Source of the DNA: CAXMST01 sp963700785
Lineage (GTDB): Bacteria; Actinomycetota; Thermoleophilia; Solirubrobacterales; 70-9
Length of the DNA: 64,000 bases
Direction of reading: 5' to 3'
Assembly: GCA_963700785.1 (NCBI GenBank)
Contig: CAVOYZ010000012.1
Span: 62,001-126,000, forward strand
Every line of letters starts with the position of its first letter. The stretch's first letter is position 1. The translations under genes were made by a program, and so were the position numbers. Below, in pieces: positions 49,019 to 57,466 of this stretch. The notes under the pieces were generated by a model, which saw only the letters and a program-made list of their open reading frames with translations, was not told the origin of the DNA and did no database searches.

Positions 49019-50329
49019 ATGTCTATGCCTACTTCTTTCGCCGATCTCGGCGTATCAACCCCCGTCGTGGACGCACTTCGCAGCCGCGGCATCACCAACC
49101 CGTTCCCCGTCCAACAGATGGTCATCGAGGATGTCCTCGCCGGCACCGATGTGCTGGTCCAGTCCCCGACCGGCTCGGGCAAGACGTTCGCCTTCGGCCT
49201 GCCGATGGTCGAGCGCCTCGACTCCAACGGCCCCCGGCCCGCGGCGCTGGTTCTCGCCCCGACCAGGGAGCTCGCCTCTCAGATCGTCGACGAGATGGAG
49301 TCGATCTGCCGCGCACGGGCGCTGAAGATCGCCGCCGTCTACGGCGGAGTCGGGATCAATCCGCAGATCAAGGCGGTGCGCAAGGCGCACATCGTCGTCG
49401 CCACCCCGGGCCGGCTCGAGGACCTGATCCAGCGCCGCGCGATCGATCTCAGCCGGATCCGGATCCTCGTCCTCGACGAGGCCGACCGGATGCTCGACAT
49501 GGGCTTCAAGCCCCCCGTCGACCGGATCGTCTCGCTGCTGCCGCGCAAGCGCCAGACGCTGTTCTTCTCGGCAACGCTCGAGGGCGCCGCGGGCAAGCTC
49601 GCCTCGGCCTACACCTACAAGCCGCGCACTCACACCCAGGCGCCCGAGCACCGTCGCAAGGCGGACATCAGCCACCGGTTCGCCGCGGTCGGGTCGCAGA
49701 GCGCCAAGCTCAGCAGCCTGCTGACCGAGCTCGAGAACACCGAGAGCGGCCGCACGCTGGTCTTCGTTCGCACCAAGCGCGGTGCCGACCGGCTCGTCAA
49801 GAAGCTCAAGGCCGAGGGGGTGAAGACGATCGCGATGCACGGCGACAAGACCCAGTCGCAGCGTCAGAAGGCCCTCGCCCGCTTCGAGCGCGGTGAGCTG
49901 CAGACGCTGGTCGCGACCGATGTCGCGGCCCGCGGCATCGATGTTGCCGAGATCACTCACGTGATCAACTTCGACCTGCCCGAGGACGCCGAGACCTACA
50001 CCCACCGCGTTGGCCGCACCGGTCGCGCCGGAGCGAGCGGCGAGGCGGTCAGCTTCGTGCTCGCCGACCAGCGCGGCGAGATGCGCGGCATCGCGAAGAC
50101 GCTCGGCGTGCTCGACGAATACCACGCGGGCGTTGGTCATGGCGGCGATCAGAACGGCGGCGGGGGCGGCGCCCACAGGGGCTCGTCGAAGCCGCGCGGG
50201 CGCAAGCCTCAGGGCCGCTCGAACGGCGGCCACCAGGGTCGCAAGCACCGTCCCGGCGGCGGCTCCCGCAACGGCGGCGGTGGCGGCGGGCGGGTCTACA
50301 GCGCCGGCAAGGGCCGCCATCGGCGCTGA
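49019..50329 (+). CDS. DEAD-box ATP-dependent RNA helicase
   Basis: 436 aa. Full set of motifs: Q motif (GITNPFPVQQMVIEDVLAG), I SPTGSGKT, Ia PTRELASQI, Ib TPGRL, II DEADRM, III SAT, IV LVFVRTKRGADRL, V TDVAARGIDV, VI HRVGRTGRAG. The last ~65 residues are Gly/Arg/His-rich, an RNA-binding tail as in RhlE/CsdA-like helicases. It likely unwinds structured RNA in ribosome assembly, mRNA decay or cold adaptation. Confidence 0.95.
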   Translation: MSMPTSFADLGVSTPVVDALRSRGITNPFPVQQMVIEDVLAGTDVLVQSPTGSGKTFAFGLPMVERLDSNGPRPAALVLAPTRELASQIVDEMESICRARALKIAAVYGGVGINPQIKAVRKAHIVVATPGRLEDLIQRRAIDLSRIRILVLDEADRMLDMGFKPPVDRIVSLLPRKRQTLFFSATLEGAAGKLASAYTYKPRTHTQAPEHRRKADISHRFAAVGSQSAKLSSLLTELENTESGRTLVFVRTKRGADRLVKKLKAEGVKTIAMHGDKTQSQRQKALARFERGELQTLVATDVAARGIDVAEITHVINFDLPEDAETYTHRVGRTGRAGASGEAVSFVLADQRGEMRGIAKTLGVLDEYHAGVGHGGDQNGGGGGAHRGSSKPRGRKPQGRSNGGHQGRKHRPGGGSRNGGGGGGRVYSAGKGRHRR

Positions 50330-50363
50330 GCGGCGCGGGCTGCCGCCCGGGAGCCGCAGCGCA

Positions 50364-50369
50364 TAGGCT
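50364..50369 (+). promoter_or_regulatory. Candidate -10 TAGGCT, leaderless start at 50376
   Basis: TAGGCT, six bases, then ATG. Confidence 0.45.
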
Positions 50370-50375
50370 GGGGCC

Positions 50376-51464
50376 ATGTCCACGGTCCAGTGCCTCGAGC
50401 AGCGGCGCGATGAGCTTGCCCGTACCCGGATCGACTCGCGGCCTGCCAAGGCGCTGACCGAGGGCGAGGTCCGGCTGCGGGTCGATCGCTTTGCCCTGAC
50501 CGCCAACAACATCACCTACGGCGTGATCGGCGAGCTGCTCGGCTACTGGAACTTCTTCCCCGCCGACGAGCAGGGCTGGGGTCGGATTCCGGTGATGGGC
50601 TGGGCCGATCTGGTCGAGTCCGCGCATCCGGAGATCGAGGCGGGCGGGCGCTACTACGGCTGGTATCCGATGGCGACCGAGTGCACGCTGGCGGCCGCCC
50701 CGACCGAGACCGGGCTCCGCGACGAGAGCCCGCACCGCGAGGGCCAGGCGCCCGTCTATCGCAGCTTCGTGGCGACCGATCGCGATCCGCTCCACGCCGA
50801 CGGCGCCGACGCCGAGGACCGCCACGCTCTGCTCCGCGGGCTGTTCGCGACCGCGTTTCTGGCCGACGAGTACTTCGCCGAGCGCGGGTACCTCGGGGCC
50901 GGGACGGTCGTCGTGATCTCCGCTTCGAGCAAGACCGCGATCGGCTTCGCCCAGCGCGCGGCGGCCCGCGGCCTCGACCGCGTCGTCGGCCTGACCTCGG
51001 CCGCCAACACCGCATTCGTCGAGTCGCTCGGCTACTACGACAAGGTCCTCGCCTATGACGAGATCGATCTGATCCCCGACGGGGCGGATGCGGTCTCAGT
51101 CGACATGGCCGGCAACGGCCCGGTGCTCGAGCTGGTCCACCGTCGGCTCGGCGAGCGACTCAAGCACTCGATGGTGATCGGCATGAGCCATCACGACGCG
51201 CCGCGGGAGGGCGTCAGCTCCGGGCCCGAGCCCGAGCTGTTCTTCGCACCGGCGGAGATCAAGAAGCGGACCGAGCAGTGGGGTGCGGAGCGCTACGCGG
51301 AGGTCCTCGCTGCGGCCTTGAGCGAGTTCGTCGCGGGCAGCCACCGGTGGCTGACGATCGAGCGCTCCGACGGCCCCGAAGCCGCTGCGCAGGCCTACGC
51401 CGACGTGTTCGCCGGCAAGGTCCCGCCGAGCGTCGGCCGGATCGTCTCACTGCACGGGCGCTGA
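50376..51464 (+). CDS. DUF2855 family MDR-like protein
   Basis: 362 aa. Looks like a medium-chain dehydrogenase/reductase relative: the start GEVRLRVDRFALTANNITYG resembles the MDR GroES-like domain, GWADLVESAHPEIEAGGRYYG the following loop, and VVVISASSKTAIGFAQRAA stands for the cofactor fold, though the usual GxGxxG is replaced. The NNITYGVIG block is the DUF2855 hallmark. The reaction is unknown. Zinc-binding residues of true alcohol dehydrogenases are not evident. Confidence 0.8.
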   Translation: MSTVQCLEQRRDELARTRIDSRPAKALTEGEVRLRVDRFALTANNITYGVIGELLGYWNFFPADEQGWGRIPVMGWADLVESAHPEIEAGGRYYGWYPMATECTLAAAPTETGLRDESPHREGQAPVYRSFVATDRDPLHADGADAEDRHALLRGLFATAFLADEYFAERGYLGAGTVVVISASSKTAIGFAQRAAARGLDRVVGLTSAANTAFVESLGYYDKVLAYDEIDLIPDGADAVSVDMAGNGPVLELVHRRLGERLKHSMVIGMSHHDAPREGVSSGPEPELFFAPAEIKKRTEQWGAERYAEVLAAALSEFVAGSHRWLTIERSDGPEAAAQAYADVFAGKVPPSVGRIVSLHGR

Positions 51465-51489
51465 GCCCGGCCCGACCTGTCCGAGACGT

Positions 51490-52764
51490 TCAGCCGGACG
51501 CCCCGGGTGTCTCGGCCACCCCGACCGGGTCACTCGGAGTGGCTGCTGCCCGATCAAGGAAGTAGGTTCGCATCGTCCCCTTGCCCTTGACGTCGATCGC
51601 GCCGCGGGACCGGAGCCGGAACTCGGCGCCGAGTAGCCCGCTCGCTCTTTCCGTCAGCTGGATTCGGCCGGCTTCTCCGCTCGACTCCATCCGGCTGGCC
51701 GTGTTCACGGTGTCACCCCAGAGGTCGTAGATGAACTTCGAGCGGCCGATCACGCCGGCGACCACCGGTCCGCTGTCGATTCCGATCCGCGCCTGCAGCG
51801 GGTCGCGGCCGTCCGCCGTGCAGCCGGCGAGCTCCGCCAACATCTCGAGCGCCATCCGCGCAACCGCTGATACGTGATCGGGGCGAGCCTCGGGCACGCC
51901 GCCGACAACCATGTACTCGTCGCCGATCGTCTTGATCTTCTCGAGCCCGTGCCGTGAAGCCAGCTCGTCCCAGCTCGTGAACACCCGATCGAGCAGCCTG
52001 ACGAGCTCCTCGGGAGTCATCGTTTCCGCGAGCCTCGTGAAGTCGACGATGTCAGCGAACAGCACCGTCGCCTCCGGGTAGGAGTCGGCGATCACGCCCC
52101 CCGAACGCTTCAGCCGCCGCGCGACCGACTCGGGAAGGACGTTGAGCAGCAGTCGCTCCGACCGGGCCTGCTCCGCCTCCCGCGCCCTGACGAAGTACTG
52201 AACGATCAGGAAGACCGTGGCCGAGACGGCGAACAGGTTGAGCGCGAAGAAGATGACGATCACCGCGGTGGGGATGTCGGGGGCTCCGTCGCTGAGGGCG
52301 GGGTCGAGAATCGCCGAGGCGCCGATCAGCGACGCGAAGCCGACGAACCACGGCAGGGCCTGGCGGGCGCCGATGAAGAAGACGGCTCCGAGGGGAGCGG
52401 TCAGCGCCCAGAGAGAGACGACCGAGCTGTTCGCGAATCCCCCCAGGCTCCACTGCAGCGCGAACGGCATGACCAGCATCATCGCCAACTCGACGAAGCG
52501 GACCGGCCGGTAGATCGGGGTCCGCGAGTTCGCGAACAGCAGCGCGGCGGTGACGGCGATGAAGGCGAGCGGGATCGACGCCGGGAGCCAGAGACCGAGC
52601 GCGGCGTAGGTCGTAACCCAGATCGGCGCGAGCGCAGCCATCAGGGCCGCGGCGAGATTGAGGACCCGCTTGCGCAGCCGGACCTCCTCGGAGTCCGACT
52701 CCGAGGAGCCGATCTCGGCAAGGCGGTTAAGCAGCAGCGGCAGCCGCTCGCTGTCGGCGCGCAC
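51490..52764 (-). CDS. Membrane-bound class III adenylate cyclase
   Basis: 424 aa. An N-terminal region with about six transmembrane helices (~35-190) is followed by a signalling linker (EAEQARSERLLLNVLPESVARRL) and a class III cyclase domain. ATVLFADIVDFTRLAE carries the metal-binding Asp residues, EKIKTIGDEYMVVGG the substrate-specifying Lys, and YDLWGDTVNTASRMES the second specificity Asp plus the Asn/Arg pair, so ATP should be the substrate (cAMP product). The GTG start lies 27 bp after the upstream flavin oxidase gene on the same strand, suggesting co-transcription. Confidence 0.9.
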   Translation of the reverse strand: MRADSERLPLLLNRLAEIGSSESDSEEVRLRKRVLNLAAALMAALAPIWVTTYAALGLWLPASIPLAFIAVTAALLFANSRTPIYRPVRFVELAMMLVMPFALQWSLGGFANSSVVSLWALTAPLGAVFFIGARQALPWFVGFASLIGASAILDPALSDGAPDIPTAVIVIFFALNLFAVSATVFLIVQYFVRAREAEQARSERLLLNVLPESVARRLKRSGGVIADSYPEATVLFADIVDFTRLAETMTPEELVRLLDRVFTSWDELASRHGLEKIKTIGDEYMVVGGVPEARPDHVSAVARMALEMLAELAGCTADGRDPLQARIGIDSGPVVAGVIGRSKFIYDLWGDTVNTASRMESSGEAGRIQLTERASGLLGAEFRLRSRGAIDVKGKGTMRTYFLDRAAATPSDPVGVAETPGASG

Positions 52765-52790
52765 CTCGCTCTCGGGTGTCAGGCGACGGT

Positions 52791-54173
52791 TCAGTCGGGC
52801 GGGATGTTCTGGTTCAGCCGAAACACGTTCTCGGGGTCGTAGCGTCGCTTGACCTCAACCAGCCGCGACCAGACGGCCGGCGGGTAGGCATCCTGAACCC
52901 GGTCGGCCCCCTCGTCGCTGAGGAAGTTCACGTAGACGCCACCCTGAGCATGTGGTGTGAGCGCATCGAACAGGCCCCGAACCCAGGCAATCCCGGTCTC
53001 GTCCTCGCTCGGATTCGTCCAATGGCCGTGGATGTTGACCACGAACTCCGCGTCGCGATGGGCGTAGGCCGTCGCGTCGTTCGGAATCCGCGAGACCGCC
53101 CCGCCCAGATGGGCGATGAACACCTCGGCGTGGGGGGAGGGCAGATCCCCGATCGCGGCCATCGCGGCGTCGATCGCCGGATCGGAGAGCTCCGCGAGGT
53201 TGTGCGACTTCCAGTAGTTGCGGTCGCCCTCGGCGTTGAGAGCGTCGAAACCCTGCTGCCAGTCGGTGTACGGCATCACGCCGATGTGCTTGCCGTAAGG
53301 CTCGCCCCACTCGGCGTAGCGCTCGGCGATCAGCGCCTCGCCCTCCGCTGGATCACCCAGATAGGCGAAGGCGAGTACCAGGGCCGGCTTGCCGTGGACT
53401 TCCTCCGGCAGGAACGGCAGCGGCGGCGCCAGCCGCATCACCACCCAGGCGGAGAGCTCGTCCGGCGCCTTGGCCGCCATCTCGCGATGGTGCTGGAGGA
53501 ACGCCCGGGCCGAGTCGATCGGATGGACGATCAGGCCGCAGAGGAAATCCGGGCCCAAGCGGTGCGTCTCGAACTCGAACGAGGTGACCACCCCGAAGTT
53601 TCCGCCGCCGCCGCGGATCGCCCAGAACAGGTCCGGGTGGGAGTCCTCGGAGGCCGTGACCAGCTCACCGTCGGCGGTGACGACCTCGGCCGAGCGCAGG
53701 CTGTCGATCGTCAGCCCCAGCTTGCGGGCGGCCCAACCGAATCCGCCGCCCAGCGTCAGGCCTGCGACGCCGGTGGTCGAGACGATCCCGCCGGGAACCA
53801 GCAATCCGTGCTCGGCGACCGCCGCGTCGAGGTCGGAGAGCAGCGCCCCGGCCTCGACCCGGGCCACGCCTCGATCGGGATCGACCTCGACGGCGCGCAT
53901 GTCGGAGAAGTCGATCACCAGGCCCTCGTCGACGACCGCGTTCCCGGCAACGTTGTGGCCGCCCCCGCGGACGGCGAGCGGCAGGCCCTGTTCGCGGGCG
54001 AAGGCGACAGCCACGGCGACGTCGTCGGCGTTCTTCGGCCGCACCACTACCGCGGGCTCGCGGTCGATCATCGCGTTCCAGATCGTCCGGGCCTCCTCGA
54101 AGCCGGCATCACCCGGCACGATCACGTCGCCATCGATCGGCGCTCGCAGGGACTCCAGCGTGCTCGTCTCCAT
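52791..54173 (-). CDS. FAD-linked oxidase with BBE domain (VAO/PCMH family)
   Basis: 460 aa. The FAD domain has LAVRGGGHNVAGNAVVDEGL with the His that forms the 8-alpha-histidyl FAD bond. The site where bicovalent members have a Cys reads GGGFGWAARK here, so a single covalent link is expected. The berberine-bridge C-terminal block is RRYDPENVFRLNQNI. Relatives oxidise alcohols, sugars or alkaloids. No signal peptide. It is the first gene of a two-gene unit with the adenylate cyclase. Confidence 0.88.
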   Translation of the reverse strand: METSTLESLRAPIDGDVIVPGDAGFEEARTIWNAMIDREPAVVVRPKNADDVAVAVAFAREQGLPLAVRGGGHNVAGNAVVDEGLVIDFSDMRAVEVDPDRGVARVEAGALLSDLDAAVAEHGLLVPGGIVSTTGVAGLTLGGGFGWAARKLGLTIDSLRSAEVVTADGELVTASEDSHPDLFWAIRGGGGNFGVVTSFEFETHRLGPDFLCGLIVHPIDSARAFLQHHREMAAKAPDELSAWVVMRLAPPLPFLPEEVHGKPALVLAFAYLGDPAEGEALIAERYAEWGEPYGKHIGVMPYTDWQQGFDALNAEGDRNYWKSHNLAELSDPAIDAAMAAIGDLPSPHAEVFIAHLGGAVSRIPNDATAYAHRDAEFVVNIHGHWTNPSEDETGIAWVRGLFDALTPHAQGGVYVNFLSDEGADRVQDAYPPAVWSRLVEVKRRYDPENVFRLNQNIPPD

Positions 54174-54315
54174 GGGCTACCCTTCTCTCTCGCTTGTATC
54201 TCCCCGACCGTCGATCCTACGCCGATCGCCTGGTTGCCGCAATTGCGCTGCCGGCACGTTGGACCATGGCTCAAGTCGCTCCGCGGGAGGCCGATATGAA
54301 GCCTGCATGGGACCG

Positions 54316-54331
54316 TTCGAAGCCGTTCGAA
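54316..54331 (+). repeat. Double TTCGAA motif
   Basis: TTCGAA-GCCG-TTCGAA in the spacer between the flavin oxidase and acylase 2. The spacing does not fit a LexA box (GAAC-N4-GTTC). Significance unknown. Confidence 0.3.
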
Positions 54332-54340
54332 CCCATGTTT

Positions 54341-54366
54341 GGCCGGGGGCGCTTGCGCCCCCGGCC
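54341..54366 (+). terminator. Terminator-like GC hairpin in a gene-free spacer
   Basis: Perfect 12-bp stem GGCCGGGGGCGC/GCGCCCCCGGCC with a TT centre, followed by GTCTTCTTCCC. It points as a plus-strand terminator, yet no plus-strand gene lies upstream within 2.8 kb, so it may end a small RNA or block read-through into the acylase. Confidence 0.5.
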
Positions 54367-54451
54367 GTCTTCTTCCCGGGGCGTTTGACATACTTGCGCC
54401 GTTCCGCCCGCTGTCGGTGGGTGCAGCCAGGAGTAGAGGGAGGATGCCGTT

Positions 54452-56929
54452 GTGAGCCGTCCGTGTATGACCCGTTCGTTCTTCGCCCTGTTCGTCTCGA
54501 TCGTCTTGCTGGTGGCCTCGGCCGGCGCCGCCTCAGCCGGCTCGAAGCACAAGGGCCACCACGGGCACAAGGGCCACCACGGGGCCAGGCCAGAGGACAC
54601 GGCGCGCTACATCCTTCCGCCCGGCAACTACGGCGGCCTGCCGTTCACCGAGAACTCGACCGACCAGCTTCCGCTCTACAGCGGCCTGACGCCGCTCCGC
54701 GACGACATCACCGATGCCGACATCGAGAAGTTCTTCCTTCCGGAGGACTTCAAGCCGATCGAGCCCTCGCGCGAGGAACAGACGGGGCGCCCCGGGCTGC
54801 GACTGATCTATGACTCCTTCGGCATCCCGCACATCTACGGCGAGACCCGCGCCGACATGGCGTTCGGAGCGGGATGGGCGACCGCCCGCGATCGTGACCT
54901 GCTGCTGACGCTCGGCCGCGGCCCGGCCCGGGCCGCGGTTGCCGACATCCCGAACCTGAACGCCTTCTCGCTGGTCACCAGCGGTCAGTCGTTCGTGCCC
55001 AGCGCCGAGACCGAGGCGCTGGTTACCGAGCAGCGCCAGCTGCTGATCGACACCTACGGCGACAAGGGCCGCGAGATCATCGCCGACGCTCAGGCCTACG
55101 CCGACGGCATCAACGCCTTCTGGGCGGCGAACAACATCAACCGCGAGCCGGTCGGGGTCAACGATGTGATCGCGGTCACCGCGTTCATCGGCTCGATCTT
55201 CGGCGCCGGCGGCGGCGGCGAGGCCGCCAACGCGGACCTGCTCGCCAAGCTCCAGGACTCGCTCGGCGACCGGACGGGCTACCGGGCGTGGGACGACGCG
55301 ATGCTGAGCGACGACCCGGAGGCTCCGACGACGATCAAGAGGCGCTTCAACTACGGCGCCTTCACGGGCGGCCGGGTCAAGGGCTCGGTGGTCGTCGACG
55401 GAGATTCGATCGAGAGCATCAACCCGCGGCAGCCGGCGGCGCAGGCCGCCGCGACGCCGGAGGGCAAGCAGGCCTCGAACTTCCTCGTCACCGCCCGGAA
55501 GCGATCCTCCTCAGGCAACTCGCTGGCGGTGATGGGCCCGCAGCTCGGCTACTACTACCCGGAGATCGTTCAGCAGATGGCCCTGCACGGCCCCGGTATC
55601 GACGCGCAGGGCGTGGGCGTTCCGGGTCTCTCGATGTACCTGCTGATCGGGCGTACGGAGGACTACGCGTGGAGCCTGACCTCGGCCAACCACGACGTCC
55701 GCGACGTCTATGCCGAACGGCTCTGTGAGCCCGACGGCTCGGACCCGACCAGGGCCTCGACGCACTACGTGTACAAGGGCGACTGCATCCCGCTCGAGGA
55801 GTTCGACGCCGGTCTGCTGAACGGGACGCCGATCAAGTACAACGTCTCGACCCACGGACCCGTGTTCGCAACCGCCACGGTCGACGGCGAGCCCTACGCG
55901 CTCTCGCGCCGGCGCTCGACCTTCGGCCGCGACGGCCTCAACCTCGGGGCGCTGAAGGACATGACCGAGGGCAAGGCGAGCTCCCCGAAGCGCTTCTGGC
56001 GGTCGGCGAACCAGTTCGGCTTCACCTTCAACTGGGCCTACACGTCGCGCGACGAGACGGCCTACTTCACCTCGGGCCTGCTGCCGCGCCGAGCGCGTCA
56101 CCTCGATCGGCGGCTGCCGACGCTGGGGACCGGCCGCTACGAGTGGAAGGGGTACCTGAGCCAGCGGAGGCACCCCCACGACACCAGCGGCCCCGACGGC
56201 CTGCTGCTGAACTGGAACAATCAGTCGGCGCCGGGTTTCCTCCACAACGACGCCAATGGGTTCGGCTCGGTCCATCGGGTCGAGCTGTTCGACCAGTTCC
56301 CGAGGCGGGTGCAGCTCACCGACAACGTCGGGATCATGAACCGCGCGGCGACCGAGGACACCCGCTCCCCGGTTTGGCCGGTGGTCAGTCGCGTGCTCAA
56401 CGGCGGCCCCGCGCCCCGCGCGATCGACCAGCAGGTCGTCGATCTGCTCGATGACTGGGCCAGCCGTGACGCGCCGCGCATGGATGCCGACGACGACAGC
56501 GTCTTTGACGAGGCCGGACCGGCGATCATGGATGAGGTCTGGCGACCGCTCGCCGAGGCCGTGATGAGGCCGCGGTTCGGGGATCTCGTAGGCGACCTGA
56601 GCCTCGGCGGCGATGGGCCGTCGTACGTCGACAAGGATCTGCGGACGCTGCTCGGCAAGAGGGTCCGCGGTCGCTTCCACCTCTCCTACTGCGGAACCGG
56701 CTCGCTGAAGCAGTGCCGGGCGTCCCTCTGGGAGGCAGTCGGCGGGGCGGTCGATCGGCTGACGACCGAGTTCGGCAACTCCGATCCGACGACCTGGCTG
56801 AGGGCGGCACAGCGGACCGGGTTCACGCCCGGGCTGCTGCCGAACACCTTCCCGAGCACCAATCGCCCGACCTTCCAGCAGGTGCTGGAGCTGGCGCGAC
56901 GCTCAGGCCATTCGCACCGCCACCGCTAG
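54452..56929 (+). CDS. Penicillin acylase family Ntn-hydrolase, copy 2
   Basis: 825 aa, intact. GTG start with GAGGGAGG nine bases upstream; signal peptide (FFALFVSIVLLVASAGAASA). After a His/Lys/Gly repeat (KHKGHHGHKGHHG) the mature protein has YILPPGNYGGLP, as in copy 1. The alpha chain holds YDSFGIPHIYGETRADMAFG; the autocatalytic cut is predicted before Ser342 (ASNFLVTA), followed by the MGPQLGYYYPE pocket loop and, later, the conserved LNWNNQSAPG Asn region. Secreted amidase; substrates may include penicillins or acyl-homoserine lactones. The His-rich N-terminal repeat may bind metal. Confidence 0.92.
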   Translation: MSRPCMTRSFFALFVSIVLLVASAGAASAGSKHKGHHGHKGHHGARPEDTARYILPPGNYGGLPFTENSTDQLPLYSGLTPLRDDITDADIEKFFLPEDFKPIEPSREEQTGRPGLRLIYDSFGIPHIYGETRADMAFGAGWATARDRDLLLTLGRGPARAAVADIPNLNAFSLVTSGQSFVPSAETEALVTEQRQLLIDTYGDKGREIIADAQAYADGINAFWAANNINREPVGVNDVIAVTAFIGSIFGAGGGGEAANADLLAKLQDSLGDRTGYRAWDDAMLSDDPEAPTTIKRRFNYGAFTGGRVKGSVVVDGDSIESINPRQPAAQAAATPEGKQASNFLVTARKRSSSGNSLAVMGPQLGYYYPEIVQQMALHGPGIDAQGVGVPGLSMYLLIGRTEDYAWSLTSANHDVRDVYAERLCEPDGSDPTRASTHYVYKGDCIPLEEFDAGLLNGTPIKYNVSTHGPVFATATVDGEPYALSRRRSTFGRDGLNLGALKDMTEGKASSPKRFWRSANQFGFTFNWAYTSRDETAYFTSGLLPRRARHLDRRLPTLGTGRYEWKGYLSQRRHPHDTSGPDGLLLNWNNQSAPGFLHNDANGFGSVHRVELFDQFPRRVQLTDNVGIMNRAATEDTRSPVWPVVSRVLNGGPAPRAIDQQVVDLLDDWASRDAPRMDADDDSVFDEAGPAIMDEVWRPLAEAVMRPRFGDLVGDLSLGGDGPSYVDKDLRTLLGKRVRGRFHLSYCGTGSLKQCRASLWEAVGGAVDRLTTEFGNSDPTTWLRAAQRTGFTPGLLPNTFPSTNRPTFQQVLELARRSGHSHRHR

Positions 56930-56972
56930 GCCCTCTCGACAGCACGTAAAGGCGGGCTAATCCGCGCTCTAA

Positions 56973-56989
56973 CGGGGATTTCATCCCCG
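56973..56989 (+). terminator. Weak terminator-like hairpin after acylase 2
   Basis: Stem CGGGGAT/ATCCCCG (7 bp, loop TTC) 44 bp after the stop, with no clear T-tract. Confidence 0.35.
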
Positions 56990-57038
56990 CTCGTCACCTT
57001 GCTCCCTCGATGCAAGCAAGCAAACGAAGGAGAAGAAG

Positions 57039-57425
57039 ATGAGGAAGCGCAAGAGAACGATCTATGCCGGGGCGGCAGCCGCCGCGGCGCTGGCGCTCGG
57101 TGGGGCGGGGATCGCCACGGCGAGTAACGGCAACGGCTCGACGGCGAGCGAGCCGGCCGGCTCGGAATCGCCGGCCGCCGAGGTGGTCAAGGCGCCCGAC
57201 AGCAACGGCTCCCGTCTCGACGACGGTGCCGATCTGCTCTCGCAGGCCAAGATCAGCGAGCAGGACGCGATCGCCACGGCTCAGACGGCGGCCTCGGGCC
57301 CGCTGAGCGAGGTTGACCTCGAGGACTATCAGGGTCAGCTCGTGTTCAACGTCGACGTTGGCTCGCACGACGTCAAGGTCGACGCCGCGAGCGGCGAGGT
57401 GCTGGCCGCCCCTGCCGACGAGTAG
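57039..57425 (+). CDS. Secreted PepSY-domain protein
   Basis: 128 aa. Signal peptide from a basic MRKRKRTIYAG start through an Ala-rich core. A Ser/Gly/Glu-rich linker leads to a PepSY-like domain (ISEQDAIATAQTAASGPLSEVDLEDYQGQ is its first half; DVGSHDVKVDAASGEVLAA its end). PepSY domains are thought to inhibit or modulate proteases or to act as propeptide-like modules at the cell surface. AAGGAG ribosome-binding site just before the ATG. A strong hairpin follows. Confidence 0.82.
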   Translation: MRKRKRTIYAGAAAAAALALGGAGIATASNGNGSTASEPAGSESPAAEVVKAPDSNGSRLDDGADLLSQAKISEQDAIATAQTAASGPLSEVDLEDYQGQLVFNVDVGSHDVKVDAASGEVLAAPADE

Positions 57426-57431
57426 GTGCCA

Positions 57432-57466
57432 GGGCGGGGCGCGCCGCGGTAAGGCGCGCCCCGCCC
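57432..57466 (+). terminator. Strong GC-rich terminator hairpin
   Basis: Perfect 14-bp stem GGGCGGGGCGCGCC/GGCGCGCCCCGCCC with a 7-base loop, 6 bp after the PepSY stop. No T-tract, as is common in high-GC actinobacteria. Confidence 0.7.

Noticed and set aside
54316..54331. TTCGAA-GCCG-TTCGAA as an SOS box
   Set aside because: Distance between GAA and TTC is 4, not 6, and the outer bases differ from GAAC-N4-GTTC.
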